A stretch of 64,000 bases of DNA from Falsirhodobacter flavus (GCA_029846755.1 JARWBI010000009.1:1-64000), one strand, 5' to 3'. Numbered from the stretch's first letter, positions 9,106 through 16,949 are shown. The notes: generated by a model not told the origin, from the sequence alone. Program-made: numbers and translations.

Positions 9106-10823
9106 AGGCTGCCTCCCTTGACGAGCTGGCGCACGTCGCCCGCCGTCTCTGTTCCGAAGTAAGTTCCAAAGTTGCCGATCCGGGATTCCTCGGCGAACCG
9201 GGTCAGCATGATGCGAAGTGCGGAGTCCGCGACGTCGCCCAGCGTGCAGTCGTCCAGCGCCACGAAGGAGCCCTTGACGGGCGTTCCCTCGGCGGCCTGA
9301 CACAGGAACGCGATGTGGCTGTGCCCGCGCTTGTCGTCGTCGAACACCGCATAGATGAACCCCGGCTGCACCGACAGGCCCGTCTTTGCCAGCAGGTCCG
9401 CCAGCGCCGCACGCGCGCCATCCTTGCCCGCGATGCGCGAAGGCAGTGTCGAACCGCCGCCGGTGTCATCCACCAGCAGCACCGCGCCCGCCTGTTCGAT
9501 GATCGCGCTGACCACCACATCCGGGCCGGTATCGGCCGCCTTGGCACCGTTCGCCGCCTGCACATAGGCGCCGCGGAAATATCCAAGTCCGGGGGCAGGC
9601 GTATTCTCGAACTCCACCACGCGGCCGATCAGGATGGCGTGGTCCCCCGCCTCGATCACGCGGTGCATGGTGCAGTCGAACCATGCGGCGGTGCCTTCGA
9701 TCACCGGGCTGCCGGCGGGGCCGTGCTTCCACTCGACGGTGGCGAAGCGATCCTCGACCGGGCGGGCGAAAGTGTTGGACACATCCTTCTGCGCTTCGGA
9801 CAGGATGTTGATTGCAAAGCCCTTGGCCCGCGTCACCGCGTCATAGTTGCGCGAGGTCCGCGCGATCGACACCTGCAGCAGCGGCGGGTCCAGCGACACC
9901 GACGCGAAGCTGTTGGCGGTGAAGCCAAGCGGCTGGCCGTTATTGTCCACCGTCACCACGGTCACGCCGGTCATGAACGCGCCGAAGGCATCGCGCAGCG
10001 GGCGCAGCGCATCGGCACCCGACACAGGGCGCGCAAGCCAGTCGCGCATCGCTTCGGTCACCGTTTCGGGCGCGGTCAGGTTGACCATGTGCCGATGGTT
10101 CGGAACGATGAAGGCGCGGCCACGCGGCGCGGCGCGGGCCATCGTCTCGGCCATCGCGGGGGTCGAGTTCGGGTCGAACTCTCCGGTCAGCACCAGCATC
10201 GGGCAGGCGATCTCGGCCAGCCGGTCGGCATAGACGTCATCGCCCGAAGCGAAGGCGGCATAGGCCGTGGCATATCCTTCGGGGCTGACATCGGCCAGAA
10301 GCTGCGAGGTCAGAGCCTTGGCGGCCTGATCGGCCCAGCTTTCCGAGAACCAGCGCGCCAGCGGGGCTTGCGGATCGGCCGGGGTGCCATTGGCGGCGGC
10401 GGCCCGGATCGCGGTGGCGCGGGCGATCACGGCCTCGCGCGCTTCTTCGGTCCGGCGATGCACGCCGCAGACCAGCGCCACGCGCAGGATCAGGTCCGGA
10501 TGATCGACCGCCAGCCCGCCCGCGATCAGCGATCCCATCGAATGCCCGGCAAGGTTCACCGGGCCCACATCCAGCGCACGGATCGCCTGCGCGGCCCAAG
10601 CCACGAAATCGGCCAGCCCCGCGCCCTGCGGCAGCGGGGAAGACCCCCCGTGCCCGGGCATGTCCAGCGCGATGACGCGGTGCGTTCCGGCCAGCGCCTC
10701 GATCTGCGGGCCCCATGCGGCGGACTGCATCCCGACCCCGTGGATCAGGACCAGCGGTTCGCCCTGCCCGGCTTCGCGATAGCTGAGGACGCCCTCAGAC
10801 AGCGGCAGGGTTTTGGACGTCAT
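9102..10823 (-). CDS. Alpha/beta-hydrolase fused to flavin reductase and a Nudix-like domain
   Basis: A 573-residue fusion. Residues 1-265 are an alpha/beta-hydrolase with the oxyanion HG motif (LVLIHGVG), nucleophile Ser95 in AGHSMGS, probable acid Asp217 in LTGEFDP and His245 in PNHRHM. Residues 275-430 are a flavin reductase-like (split-barrel FMN) domain: AFMTGVTVVT, GFTANSFASVSLDPPL, ending GYFRGAY. Residues 435-573 resemble a Nudix fold, but the catalytic box has decayed (LPSRIAGKDGARAALADLLA in place of the GX5EX7REUXEE pattern). The reductase part likely feeds FMNH2 to the LLM enzyme, and the hydrolase part may cleave a formamide, amide or lactone product. The ATG at 10823 is preferred to a TTG at 10829; the gene overlaps the upstream gene by 29 bases. 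Confidence 0.9.
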   Translation of the reverse strand: MTSKTLPLSEGVLSYREAGQGEPLVLIHGVGMQSAAWGPQIEALAGTHRVIALDMPGHGGSSPLPQGAGLADFVAWAAQAIRALDVGPVNLAGHSMGSLIAGGLAVDHPDLILRVALVCGVHRRTEEAREAVIARATAIRAAAANGTPADPQAPLARWFSESWADQAAKALTSQLLADVSPEGYATAYAAFASGDDVYADRLAEIACPMLVLTGEFDPNSTPAMAETMARAAPRGRAFIVPNHRHMVNLTAPETVTEAMRDWLARPVSGADALRPLRDAFGAFMTGVTVVTVDNNGQPLGFTANSFASVSLDPPLLQVSIARTSRNYDAVTRAKGFAINILSEAQKDVSNTFARPVEDRFATVEWKHGPAGSPVIEGTAAWFDCTMHRVIEAGDHAILIGRVVEFENTPAPGLGYFRGAYVQAANGAKAADTGPDVVVSAIIEQAGAVLLVDDTGGGSTLPSRIAGKDGARAALADLLAKTGLSVQPGFIYAVFDDDKRGHSHIAFLCQAAEGTPVKGSFVALDDCTLGDVADSALRIMLTRFAEESRIGNFGTYFGTETAGDVRQLVKGGSL

Positions 10824-11397
10824 GGCCAAGATCCTTCAGGTCCTGATAACGGTCGCCGATGCGGTGATGCGGACGCCCGCCATAGGACGCGCCGAGTGCC
10901 ACGAGGATCTCGTCTTCCGCCGGGGCATCGGGGACCGAGAAGTTGATGGTCAGGTAATGCGAACGGCGGCCTTCGTCATTCTTGTCCATCAGCGGGATCA
11001 TGACGGGCGCGTTCGCCCCGCCCCGCGTGTTGCAGAACGCCAGATAGGATTTCGCGCCGACCGCACTGCGGTAATGGTTGCCGAAACGCAGAGTGTGGAT
11101 CAGCGCCGAGGCATGCTCGACCTCGCCGCCCAGACCCACGACGGCGGATTTGCCGTAGCCTTCGACCCGTTCGCCCGAACCGGCGTGGTCGATGATCATC
11201 TTGGTCAGCACTTCGCCAAGGATCGGGGCGACGCGGTGGATCTCGGGCTTGAGGTCTTCGACGAAGCCCTGACCGAACCACGGGTTCTTCAGGATGGCGG
11301 TGGCGGCGACCATGACCAGCGGGGTCTGCGCCTCGCGTCCGCCCTCGATCAGGGTGGTTTCCACATGGAGGAGGGTTTTTCGGATCAGAGCGCTCAT
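10795..11397 (-). CDS. AA_synth (DUF1185-type) family protein
   Basis: About 200 residues, beginning MSALIRKTLLHVETTLIEGG, first gene of the eight-gene minus-strand operon. The sequence fits the amino acid synthesis (AA_synth, PF06684) family: VVGLGGEVEHASALIHTLRFG, GAKSYLAFCNTRGGANAPVMIPLMDK and GGRPHHRIGD. The biochemical role of the family is not established to my knowledge. Its frequent position beside LLM monooxygenases and flavin reductases, as here, suggests a hydrolytic or isomerising step in heterocycle breakdown, which is inference. A ribosome site (AAAGGT) precedes the ATG at 11397, and the 29-base overlap with the next gene indicates coupling. Confidence 0.85.
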   Translation of the reverse strand: MSALIRKTLLHVETTLIEGGREAQTPLVMVAATAILKNPWFGQGFVEDLKPEIHRVAPILGEVLTKMIIDHAGSGERVEGYGKSAVVGLGGEVEHASALIHTLRFGNHYRSAVGAKSYLAFCNTRGGANAPVMIPLMDKNDEGRRSHYLTINFSVPDAPAEDEILVALGASYGGRPHHRIGDRYQDLKDLGHDVQNPAAV

Positions 11398-11435
11398 TTC
11401 CGCGGACCTTTCAATGGACTTCCTGCCGCCCATTT

Positions 11436-11445
11436 TGGTATACCA
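11436..11445. promoter_or_regulatory. Palindromic operator TGGTATACCA, probable GntR/FCD site
   Basis: A perfect 10-base palindrome between the divergent AA_synth operon and the DUF1330 gene. The same sequence recurs at 14782-14791 before the NCS1 permease. FCD-type GntR regulators commonly bind short TNGTNNNACNA-like palindromes, and such a regulator is encoded at 11809. The assignment is inference from motif and position. Confidence 0.65.
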
Positions 11446-11490
11446 TATGACAGGATGTCAAATGCAAATCTTCTTTCAGCGAGGAAGTCC

Positions 11491-11802
11491 ATGTCTCACG
11501 GCGCCTATTGGATCGCCCATGTCATCGTCACGGACAGCGAGGCTTATGCGGATTATCAGAGGCTTGCACCCGCCGCCTTCGCTGCCCACGGCGCCGTTTT
11601 CCTGGCCCGCGGCGGCAATGCGGAAACACTGGAGGGGCCGGAGCTTGCCCGCCATGTCGTGATCGGCTTCCCTTCGCTGGCGGCTGCCCGCGCCTGTTAC
11701 GACAGCGCGGAATACACGGCGGCGCGGGCCGCCAGAACGGGGGCCGCGCAAACGCATGTCGTCATCGTGGAGGCGCTGGCGCCTCTCTCATCCATCGGGT
11801 AA
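11491..11802 (+). CDS. DUF1330 family protein
   Basis: A 103-residue cytoplasmic protein of the dimeric alpha+beta barrel DUF1330 family, starting MSHGAYWIAHVIVTDSEAYA after a strong GAGGAAG ribosome site. Family signatures visible are YWIAHVxVTD, the YADYQRLAPAAFAAHG helix, ARGG and VIGFPSLAAARACYDSAEYTAA. The function of DUF1330 is unknown; these proteins resemble antibiotic biosynthesis monooxygenase (ABM)-type barrels and may act on a small pathway intermediate. It is divergent from the eight-gene operon, shares its regulatory region, and is followed 6 bases later by the GntR gene, so the two plus-strand genes probably form one transcript. Confidence 0.9.
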   Translation: MSHGAYWIAHVIVTDSEAYADYQRLAPAAFAAHGAVFLARGGNAETLEGPELARHVVIGFPSLAAARACYDSAEYTAARAARTGAAQTHVVIVEALAPLSSIG

Positions 11803-11808
11803 CCTTGC

Positions 11809-12486
11809 ATGATGTCCGATGCTGCCACAGCCCTTCTGCGTATAGATACGCCCCCCAAGACGCTGCGCGAAATGGTGCTGGAGCGGCTTCGCGCTGCAAT
11901 CATCTCGGGCCATTTCAAATCGGGGGAACGGCTGGTCGAACGTCCGCTGTGCGATTCGCTGGGCGTCAGCCGCACCGTCATCCGCGAAGCGATGCGCTAT
12001 CTGGAGGCGGAGGGGCTGGTGGAAATCCAGTCCAATCGCGGCCCGGTGGTTGCATCCATGGACTGGGACCGCGCGGCCCAGATCTATGAAATCCGCCGAT
12101 TGCTGGAGACGAACGCCGCCCGTGCCTGCGCCGAAAAGGCGGATGCCCGCGTGAAGACGGACCTTCGGCGGGCACTCAAGGCGCTGGGCGCGGCATATGA
12201 CTCGGGCGAGACGCGGCCCCTGTTCGACGCATCGACCGAGTTCTATCAGACGATCTTCATTGCCGCCGGCCACGACATGGCGTGGGAGATCGTGCAGCGC
12301 CTGAACAGCCGTATCAGCCGTCTGCGCGCGATGACGCTGGCGACCACCGACCGGCATGTGTCGGGCTTTGCCCGCATGACCCAGATCGCCGAGGCCATCT
12401 GCGCGAACGATGCCGATGCGGCCGGCCGCGCCGTCGAAACCCACCTGTCCGAGGCTGCCGCCATCGCCCGCCGCCTGCTGGTCTAG
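11809..12486 (+). CDS. GntR-family (FadR/FCD) transcriptional regulator
   Basis: A 225-residue regulator. Residues 15-80 form the winged helix (TLREMVLERLRAAIISGHFKSGERL, then LCDSLGVSRTVIREAMRYLEAEGLV). The rest is an FCD effector domain with the usual metal-binding pattern (DASTEFYQTIF, then HLSEAAA near the end). It directly follows the DUF1330 gene. It is the best candidate to bind the TGGTATACCA palindromes at 11436 and 14782, and so to control both the monooxygenase operon and the NCS1 permease. Its last bases overlap the stop of the convergent IclR gene over CTAG (12483-12486). Confidence 0.93.
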   Translation: MMSDAATALLRIDTPPKTLREMVLERLRAAIISGHFKSGERLVERPLCDSLGVSRTVIREAMRYLEAEGLVEIQSNRGPVVASMDWDRAAQIYEIRRLLETNAARACAEKADARVKTDLRRALKALGAAYDSGETRPLFDASTEFYQTIFIAAGHDMAWEIVQRLNSRISRLRAMTLATTDRHVSGFARMTQIAEAICANDADAAGRAVETHLSEAAAIARRLLV

Positions 12487-13196
12487 GCCAGCGTTCGCGC
12501 GAATTCGGCCATCGCCGCGCCGATGCGGGCGGTCACGTCGGGTCGCGCCTCTGCCACGGTCAGCGAGAGGGCGACGGCGGCGTTCGTGCCTGGAATCGCG
12601 GCGCCGATGCAGCACATGCCCTCGCGCACCTCCCCGGCATCGAGCGACCAGCCGCGCGCCGCGGTTGCCGCCAGATCGCGGCGCAGGGCCGGGATGGTGC
12701 GGATGCTGGCCGGGGTGATCGGCGGTGGCAGGGGCCGGGTCAGAAAGACATCCAGTGCGCTCGGCTCCATCGCGGCCAGAAGCGCCTTGCCGGTCGCGGT
12801 GAACACGGCAGGCAGGCGCATGCCCACGCGAAAGGTAATGCCCAAGGGCGCCGCCGAATCGTGGCAGGCCTGATAGATGACCTCGGCTCCCTCCAACACC
12901 GACAAGGTGACCGTGTGGCGCGACAGAAGCGGGTCGGCGGCAAGGCCCCGGCGGAAATCGGCCCGCAGATCGCGCGGGACCGCCCAGCGCGCCGCATGCC
13001 CGCCAAGGTGAAAGCCGCCCGCTTCCTCGCGCAGCAGGTTCAGCTGGCAAAGGGTATGGCACAGGGCATGCGCGCTGCTTTTGGGTATCCCCGCCGCGCG
13101 GGCGATCTCGGACAGGCCAAGGCCCGGCCGGGCGGTGACAAGGTCCAGAATGGCGGCGGCGCGCAATACGGCGGGAACGGGTTTGGCGGTGTTCAT
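12483..13196 (-). CDS. IclR-family transcriptional regulator
   Basis: A 237-residue protein with an N-terminal helix-turn-helix (LSEIARAAGIPKSSAHALCHTL) and a C-terminal IclR effector domain (VFTATGKALLAAM, then GWSLDAGEVREGMCCIGAAIPG). It is transcribed away from the succinate-semialdehyde dehydrogenase gene; the 84 bases between them hold a composite inverted repeat (13239-13261) that is a likely operator. IclR proteins often control catabolism of aromatic or heterocyclic compounds. The effector is unknown. The gene meets the GntR gene tail to tail with a 4-base overlap. Confidence 0.93.
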   Translation of the reverse strand: MNTAKPVPAVLRAAAILDLVTARPGLGLSEIARAAGIPKSSAHALCHTLCQLNLLREEAGGFHLGGHAARWAVPRDLRADFRRGLAADPLLSRHTVTLSVLEGAEVIYQACHDSAAPLGITFRVGMRLPAVFTATGKALLAAMEPSALDVFLTRPLPPPITPASIRTIPALRRDLAATAARGWSLDAGEVREGMCCIGAAIPGTNAAVALSLTVAEARPDVTARIGAAMAEFARTLA

Positions 13197-13238
13197 CGTT
13201 GACGTCGGGACTTTCAGACTGCTAGCTGTTCTTCATAC

Positions 13239-13261
13239 CGAACGCCGTTCGATATGTCGAA
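13239..13261. promoter_or_regulatory. Composite inverted repeats, probable IclR operator
   Basis: Two overlapping palindromes sit just before the dehydrogenase ribosome site: CGAACGCCGTTCG (13239-13251) and TTCGATATGTCGAA (13248-13261). They share a half-site, so the hexamer CGAACG or its complement appears three times. This fits the tandem or interleaved sites bound by IclR-family dimers, and the divergent IclR gene starts at 13196. Confidence 0.6.
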
Positions 13262-13280
13262 CGATATTGAGGAGCCCTCC

Positions 13281-14729
13281 ATGCTGTCCCTGAAAGATCC
13301 CGGCCTTCTGGTCGATACCTGCCTCGTGAACGGAAACTGGGTGCATGCCACCTCGGCCGAGGTGATCGCAGTCACGAACCCCGCCGACGGATCGGTCGTC
13401 GGCACCGTCCCAAGCCTGTCGCCCGCCGAGGTCGAAGGCGCCATCTCCGCTGCCGAAGCCGCCTTTCCCGCATGGGCCAAGCGCCCGGCCAAGGAACGCA
13501 GCGCGATCCTGCGGAAATGGTTCGACCTGATGATCGCGAATGCCGACGATCTGGCGGCGATCATGACCGCAGAACAGGGCAAACCTCTGTCCGAGGCGAA
13601 AGGCGAGATCACCTATGCCGCCAGCTTCATCGAATGGTTCGCCGAGGAGGCCAAACGCGTCTACGGCGACACGATCCCCTCGCCGCAGGCAAACAGCCGC
13701 CTGACCGTCATCCGCCAGCCAATCGGTGTGACTGCCGCGATCACGCCGTGGAACTTCCCCGCCGCGATGATCACCCGCAAGGCCGCGCCGGCGCTCGCCT
13801 CGGGCTGCGTGATGATCGTGCGGCCCGCCGATCTGACACCGCTGACGGCACTTGCGCTGGGCGTTCTGGCCGAACGGGCGGGCGTTCCGGCGGGCGTTCT
13901 GCAGATCGTCACGGGTGAAAGCCGCCCGATCGGCAAGGTGCTGACCGATTCGGACGTGGTGCGGAAACTCTCCTTCACCGGATCGACCGAGGTGGGCCGC
14001 GTGCTGATGGCGCAATGCGCGCCGACCATCAAACGCATATCGCTGGAACTGGGCGGCAACGCGCCTTTCATCGTGTTCGACGACGCCGATCTGGATGCCG
14101 CCGTCGAAGGCGCGATGATCGCGAAGTATCGGAATGCGGGCCAAACCTGCGTCTGCGCCAACCGCATCCTGGTGCAGCGCGCCATCTATGACGCCTTTGC
14201 CGAAAAACTGGCGGCCAAGGTCGCCGCGCTGAAGGTCGGCCCCGGCACCGAGGACGGCGTGCAGATCGGCCCGATGATCGAAGAAAAGGGCATCGCCAAG
14301 GTCGAGGCGCATATCGCCGACGCGCTGTCCAAGGGGGCAAAGCTGATTACCGGCGGCAAGCGCCTGGGCGGGCTGCTTTTTCAGCCCGGCGTGCTGACGG
14401 GCGTGACCACCGACATGACCGTGACGCGAGAGGAGACCTTCGGCCCCCTCGCCCCGCTTTTCGCCTTCGACACCGAGGAGGAGGCCGTCGCAATGGCCAA
14501 TGACACGATCTTCGGGCTAGCGGCCTATTTCTACACCCGCGACCATGCCCGCATGATCCGCGTGTCCGAGGCGCTGGAATACGGCATGGTCGGCCACAAT
14601 ACCGGCCTCATCTCGAACGAGGTGGCACCGTTCGGCGGCGTCAAGCAGTCCGGCCTTGGCCGCGAAGGATCGAAATACGGCATCGAAGAATACCTTGAGG
14701 TCAAATACGTCTGCTCGGCCATCGGCTGA
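13281..14729 (+). CDS. gabD: Succinate-semialdehyde dehydrogenase, GabD-like
   Basis: A 482-residue aldehyde dehydrogenase that probably oxidises succinate semialdehyde to succinate. Catalytic Cys290 lies in GQTCVCANR, giving a Cys-X-Cys pair as in the redox-switched SSADHs; the base is Glu256 in SLELGGNAP, and the C-terminal HNTGLISNEVAPFGGVKQSGLGREGS block is characteristic of GabD. The cofactor-contacting lysine of the usual KPA motif is Arg here (IVRPADLTP), which may alter NAD/NADP preference. The start is the ATG at 13281 after GAGGAG. It stands beside the monooxygenase operon, and in trigonelline and pyridine breakdown an SSADH closes the route. Confidence 0.9.
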   Translation: MLSLKDPGLLVDTCLVNGNWVHATSAEVIAVTNPADGSVVGTVPSLSPAEVEGAISAAEAAFPAWAKRPAKERSAILRKWFDLMIANADDLAAIMTAEQGKPLSEAKGEITYAASFIEWFAEEAKRVYGDTIPSPQANSRLTVIRQPIGVTAAITPWNFPAAMITRKAAPALASGCVMIVRPADLTPLTALALGVLAERAGVPAGVLQIVTGESRPIGKVLTDSDVVRKLSFTGSTEVGRVLMAQCAPTIKRISLELGGNAPFIVFDDADLDAAVEGAMIAKYRNAGQTCVCANRILVQRAIYDAFAEKLAAKVAALKVGPGTEDGVQIGPMIEEKGIAKVEAHIADALSKGAKLITGGKRLGGLLFQPGVLTGVTTDMTVTREETFGPLAPLFAFDTEEEAVAMANDTIFGLAAYFYTRDHARMIRVSEALEYGMVGHNTGLISNEVAPFGGVKQSGLGREGSKYGIEEYLEVKYVCSAIG

Positions 14730-14781
14730 ACCCGGCCTGAGGCGGCGCGACCCCCTTGCGCATCTTAAATATACCCTATTA

Positions 14782-14791
14782 TGGTATACCA
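14782..14791. promoter_or_regulatory. Second copy of operator TGGTATACCA
   Basis: A palindrome identical to that at 11436-11445, placed 26 bases before the NCS1 permease start and just after an AT-rich stretch (AAATATACCCTATTATGG) that could hold a -10 box. Binding here would block transcription of the permease. The shared motif links the permease to the minus-strand catabolic operon. Confidence 0.65.
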
Positions 14792-14816
14792 CTATTGCAG
14801 AGGGGGGAGCCGCCGC

Positions 14817-16193
14817 ATGTCAACCATCGAAGAGAACAGCGTCGGCTTCGTCCCGCTTGGTGAACGCCACGGCCGGGCGCATGATCTGTTCACCCTCTGG
14901 TTCACGACAAACATCGCGCCGCTTCCGATCGTGACCGGCGCGATGGCGGTTCAGGTGTTCGACCTGCCGCTGATCTGGGCCGCGACCGCCATCGTCTTCG
15001 GCAATATCGTCGGCGCACTCATCCTCGGGGCCTGTTCGGCGCAGGGGCCGCAGATGGGCCTTGCGCAGATGATCCAGAGCCGGGGCCAGTTCGGACGCTA
15101 TGGTGCGCTGCTGGTCGTGGGCTTCGCGACGCTGCTTTATCTCGGCTTCTTCACCTCCAACATCGTGCTGGCGGCAAAATCGGTCCACGCGCTGATGCCT
15201 GCGATAAACACGCCTTCGGGGGCCGTGATCTCGGCACTGGCGGCGGCCATCATCGCCATCATGGGATACCGCACGATCCATCTGCTGAATCGCGTCGGCA
15301 TGTGGTTCATGGGCATTGGCCTTCTGGCGGCGGGATATAACCTCGTGACCTCCCTGCCCGAGGGGATCTGGACCCAGGGCGAGGTCACGGTCTTCGGCTG
15401 GTTCTCGATGTTCTCGCTCGCTGCGGTCTGGCATCTGTCATACGCCTGCTACACCTCGGACTACTCGCGTTACCTGCCGCCGCAGGTCGGCATCCGTGCC
15501 CCGATGCTGGCCAGCTTCGGCGGAGCTGCAACGGGCACCTCGGCCTCGTTCATGCTTGGCGCGATCGCGGTGGCCGGGGCGCCCGCAGGAGCCGATGCGA
15601 TGGAGATCGTCAGCGCATCCGTCGGCGTTCTGGCACCCGTTCTGCTGCTTTTGTTCATCCTGAACATCGTCGCGCACAATGCGCTGAACATCTATGGCGC
15701 GGTGCTGTCGCTCATCACGGTGATCCAGACCTTCGCCGCCAATTGGGAACCGGCAAGGCGCGCGCGCATCGTCATGTCGATCGCGGTGCTTCTGGGCTGT
15801 CTTGCGATGGCAACCCTGACTGCCGACTTCGTGCCGCGCTTCATTTCCTTCGTGATCGGCCTGATGATCGTGCTTGCGCCTTGGGTGACCATCAACATCC
15901 TCGACTTCTATGTCGTGAAACGCGGCAGATACGATATCGCGTCCTTCTTCCGACATGACGGAGGGATCTATGGCAAGTTCCAGCTCCGCGCCGCCATCGC
16001 CTATTTTCTCGGGATCGCCTGCCAGATCCCGATGTTGAACACGCCCTTCTATACCGGCCCCGTCGCCCGCGCGATCGGAGAGGTCGATATCGGCTGGCTG
16101 GTGGCCTTCATCGTGACAGGTATCGCCTATTTCGCCCTTGCGCCATCCACGCAGGGGGCTGCCGCGCTCGCCCCCTTACCTTCGCGTCGATAG
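14817..16193 (+). CDS. NCS1-family (purine-cytosine permease-like) transporter
   Basis: A 458-residue integral membrane protein with about 12 hydrophobic segments. The N-terminus has the NCS1 pattern HDLFTLWFTTNIAPLPIVTG, and LSYACYTSDYSRYLP matches the substrate-binding helix region of cytosine/allantoin-type permeases. Members import nucleobases, hydantoins, allantoin, thiamine precursors and similar N-heterocycles with sodium or protons. A good ribosome site (AGGGGGGAG) precedes the ATG at 14817. Its shared operator with the monooxygenase operon suggests that it brings in the same or a related heterocycle. It overlaps the convergent membrane-protein gene by 18 bases. Confidence 0.92.
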   Translation: MSTIEENSVGFVPLGERHGRAHDLFTLWFTTNIAPLPIVTGAMAVQVFDLPLIWAATAIVFGNIVGALILGACSAQGPQMGLAQMIQSRGQFGRYGALLVVGFATLLYLGFFTSNIVLAAKSVHALMPAINTPSGAVISALAAAIIAIMGYRTIHLLNRVGMWFMGIGLLAAGYNLVTSLPEGIWTQGEVTVFGWFSMFSLAAVWHLSYACYTSDYSRYLPPQVGIRAPMLASFGGAATGTSASFMLGAIAVAGAPAGADAMEIVSASVGVLAPVLLLLFILNIVAHNALNIYGAVLSLITVIQTFAANWEPARRARIVMSIAVLLGCLAMATLTADFVPRFISFVIGLMIVLAPWVTINILDFYVVKRGRYDIASFFRHDGGIYGKFQLRAAIAYFLGIACQIPMLNTPFYTGPVARAIGEVDIGWLVAFIVTGIAYFALAPSTQGAAALAPLPSRR

Positions 16194-16949
16194 GCTCCGG
16201 CCCTCGCTGCACTGCACTTCCAGCTGCAGAGTGCCGCCCGGCCCGGCAAGAAACATCAGCACCGCGTGAAGGAAGACGATCAGACCGCCCATTTCCAGCG
16301 TTTCCTCAAGCGTGGCAAGAAGACTGTAGGCGACGTTGTCCCACCCCTGCGCTGCCCAAAGCCGGGCGCCGATCATCTCCACCCCCAACGCGCCGCCAAG
16401 ATAGATCGCGGCAGACAGCACGAACAGCGCCGTGCTGCGCCTTGGAAGGGCCAACAGGAACCGGCTGAAGGCGATGGCCAGCACAACCACGACCGCGGCC
16501 CCCGGAATGACCCAGGCAAATGCAAGAAAGCCGCCGGTTTCAACGACACTGCCCACAAGTTTGTTGAGTCCTTCGTGAACTTGCGCCGCTTCGTCATAGG
16601 CCAGAAGCAGAAAGCCTGCGGACAGCGCAAGCCAGTGCCAGCGCCACCTGTCCCGTCCGCCGAACCCGCAGGCCGCCACCACCGCCAGCGCGCCCATGTT
16701 GGCCAGCAGCAGCACGAAATTGAGGAGGGTCGGAAGGTTCCGCTCCTCCTCGAACAGCAGCAGGTCCGCGATCTGGTGGAGCGTCGCGTTCGTGCTGCGA
16801 TAGGTCATCGCGGTTCCACACAGGCTGAGCACAAGCAGCAGAAGCAATGCGCCGCCAAGGATCAGGTCGATCCGGATGATCCGGATGCCGGGCGACATAT
16901 GGCCCCGCGTTGGAACATGAACCCGAGAACTCGTGAAAAACGCACCCAA
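16176..16949 (-). CDS. Uncharacterised multi-pass membrane protein
   Basis: A 257-residue protein with about six or seven hydrophobic segments (for example IDLILGGALLLLLVLSLCG, NFVLLLANMGALAVVAACGFG, WHWLALSAGFLLLAYDE). Conserved-looking polar spots inside or beside helices are AYDEAAQVHEG and LLATLEETLEMGGL, which could bind metal or protons. No named family is recognised. The start is set at the TTG at 16949 because a strong GGGAGG lies 5 bases upstream; the first ATG, at 16895, would give a shorter form. It stands alone on the minus strand, overlapping the end of the NCS1 gene. Function unknown. Confidence 0.65.
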   Translation of the reverse strand: MGAFFTSSRVHVPTRGHMSPGIRIIRIDLILGGALLLLLVLSLCGTAMTYRSTNATLHQIADLLLFEEERNLPTLLNFVLLLANMGALAVVAACGFGGRDRWRWHWLALSAGFLLLAYDEAAQVHEGLNKLVGSVVETGGFLAFAWVIPGAAVVVVLAIAFSRFLLALPRRSTALFVLSAAIYLGGALGVEMIGARLWAAQGWDNVAYSLLATLEETLEMGGLIVFLHAVLMFLAGPGGTLQLEVQCSEGRSLSTRR

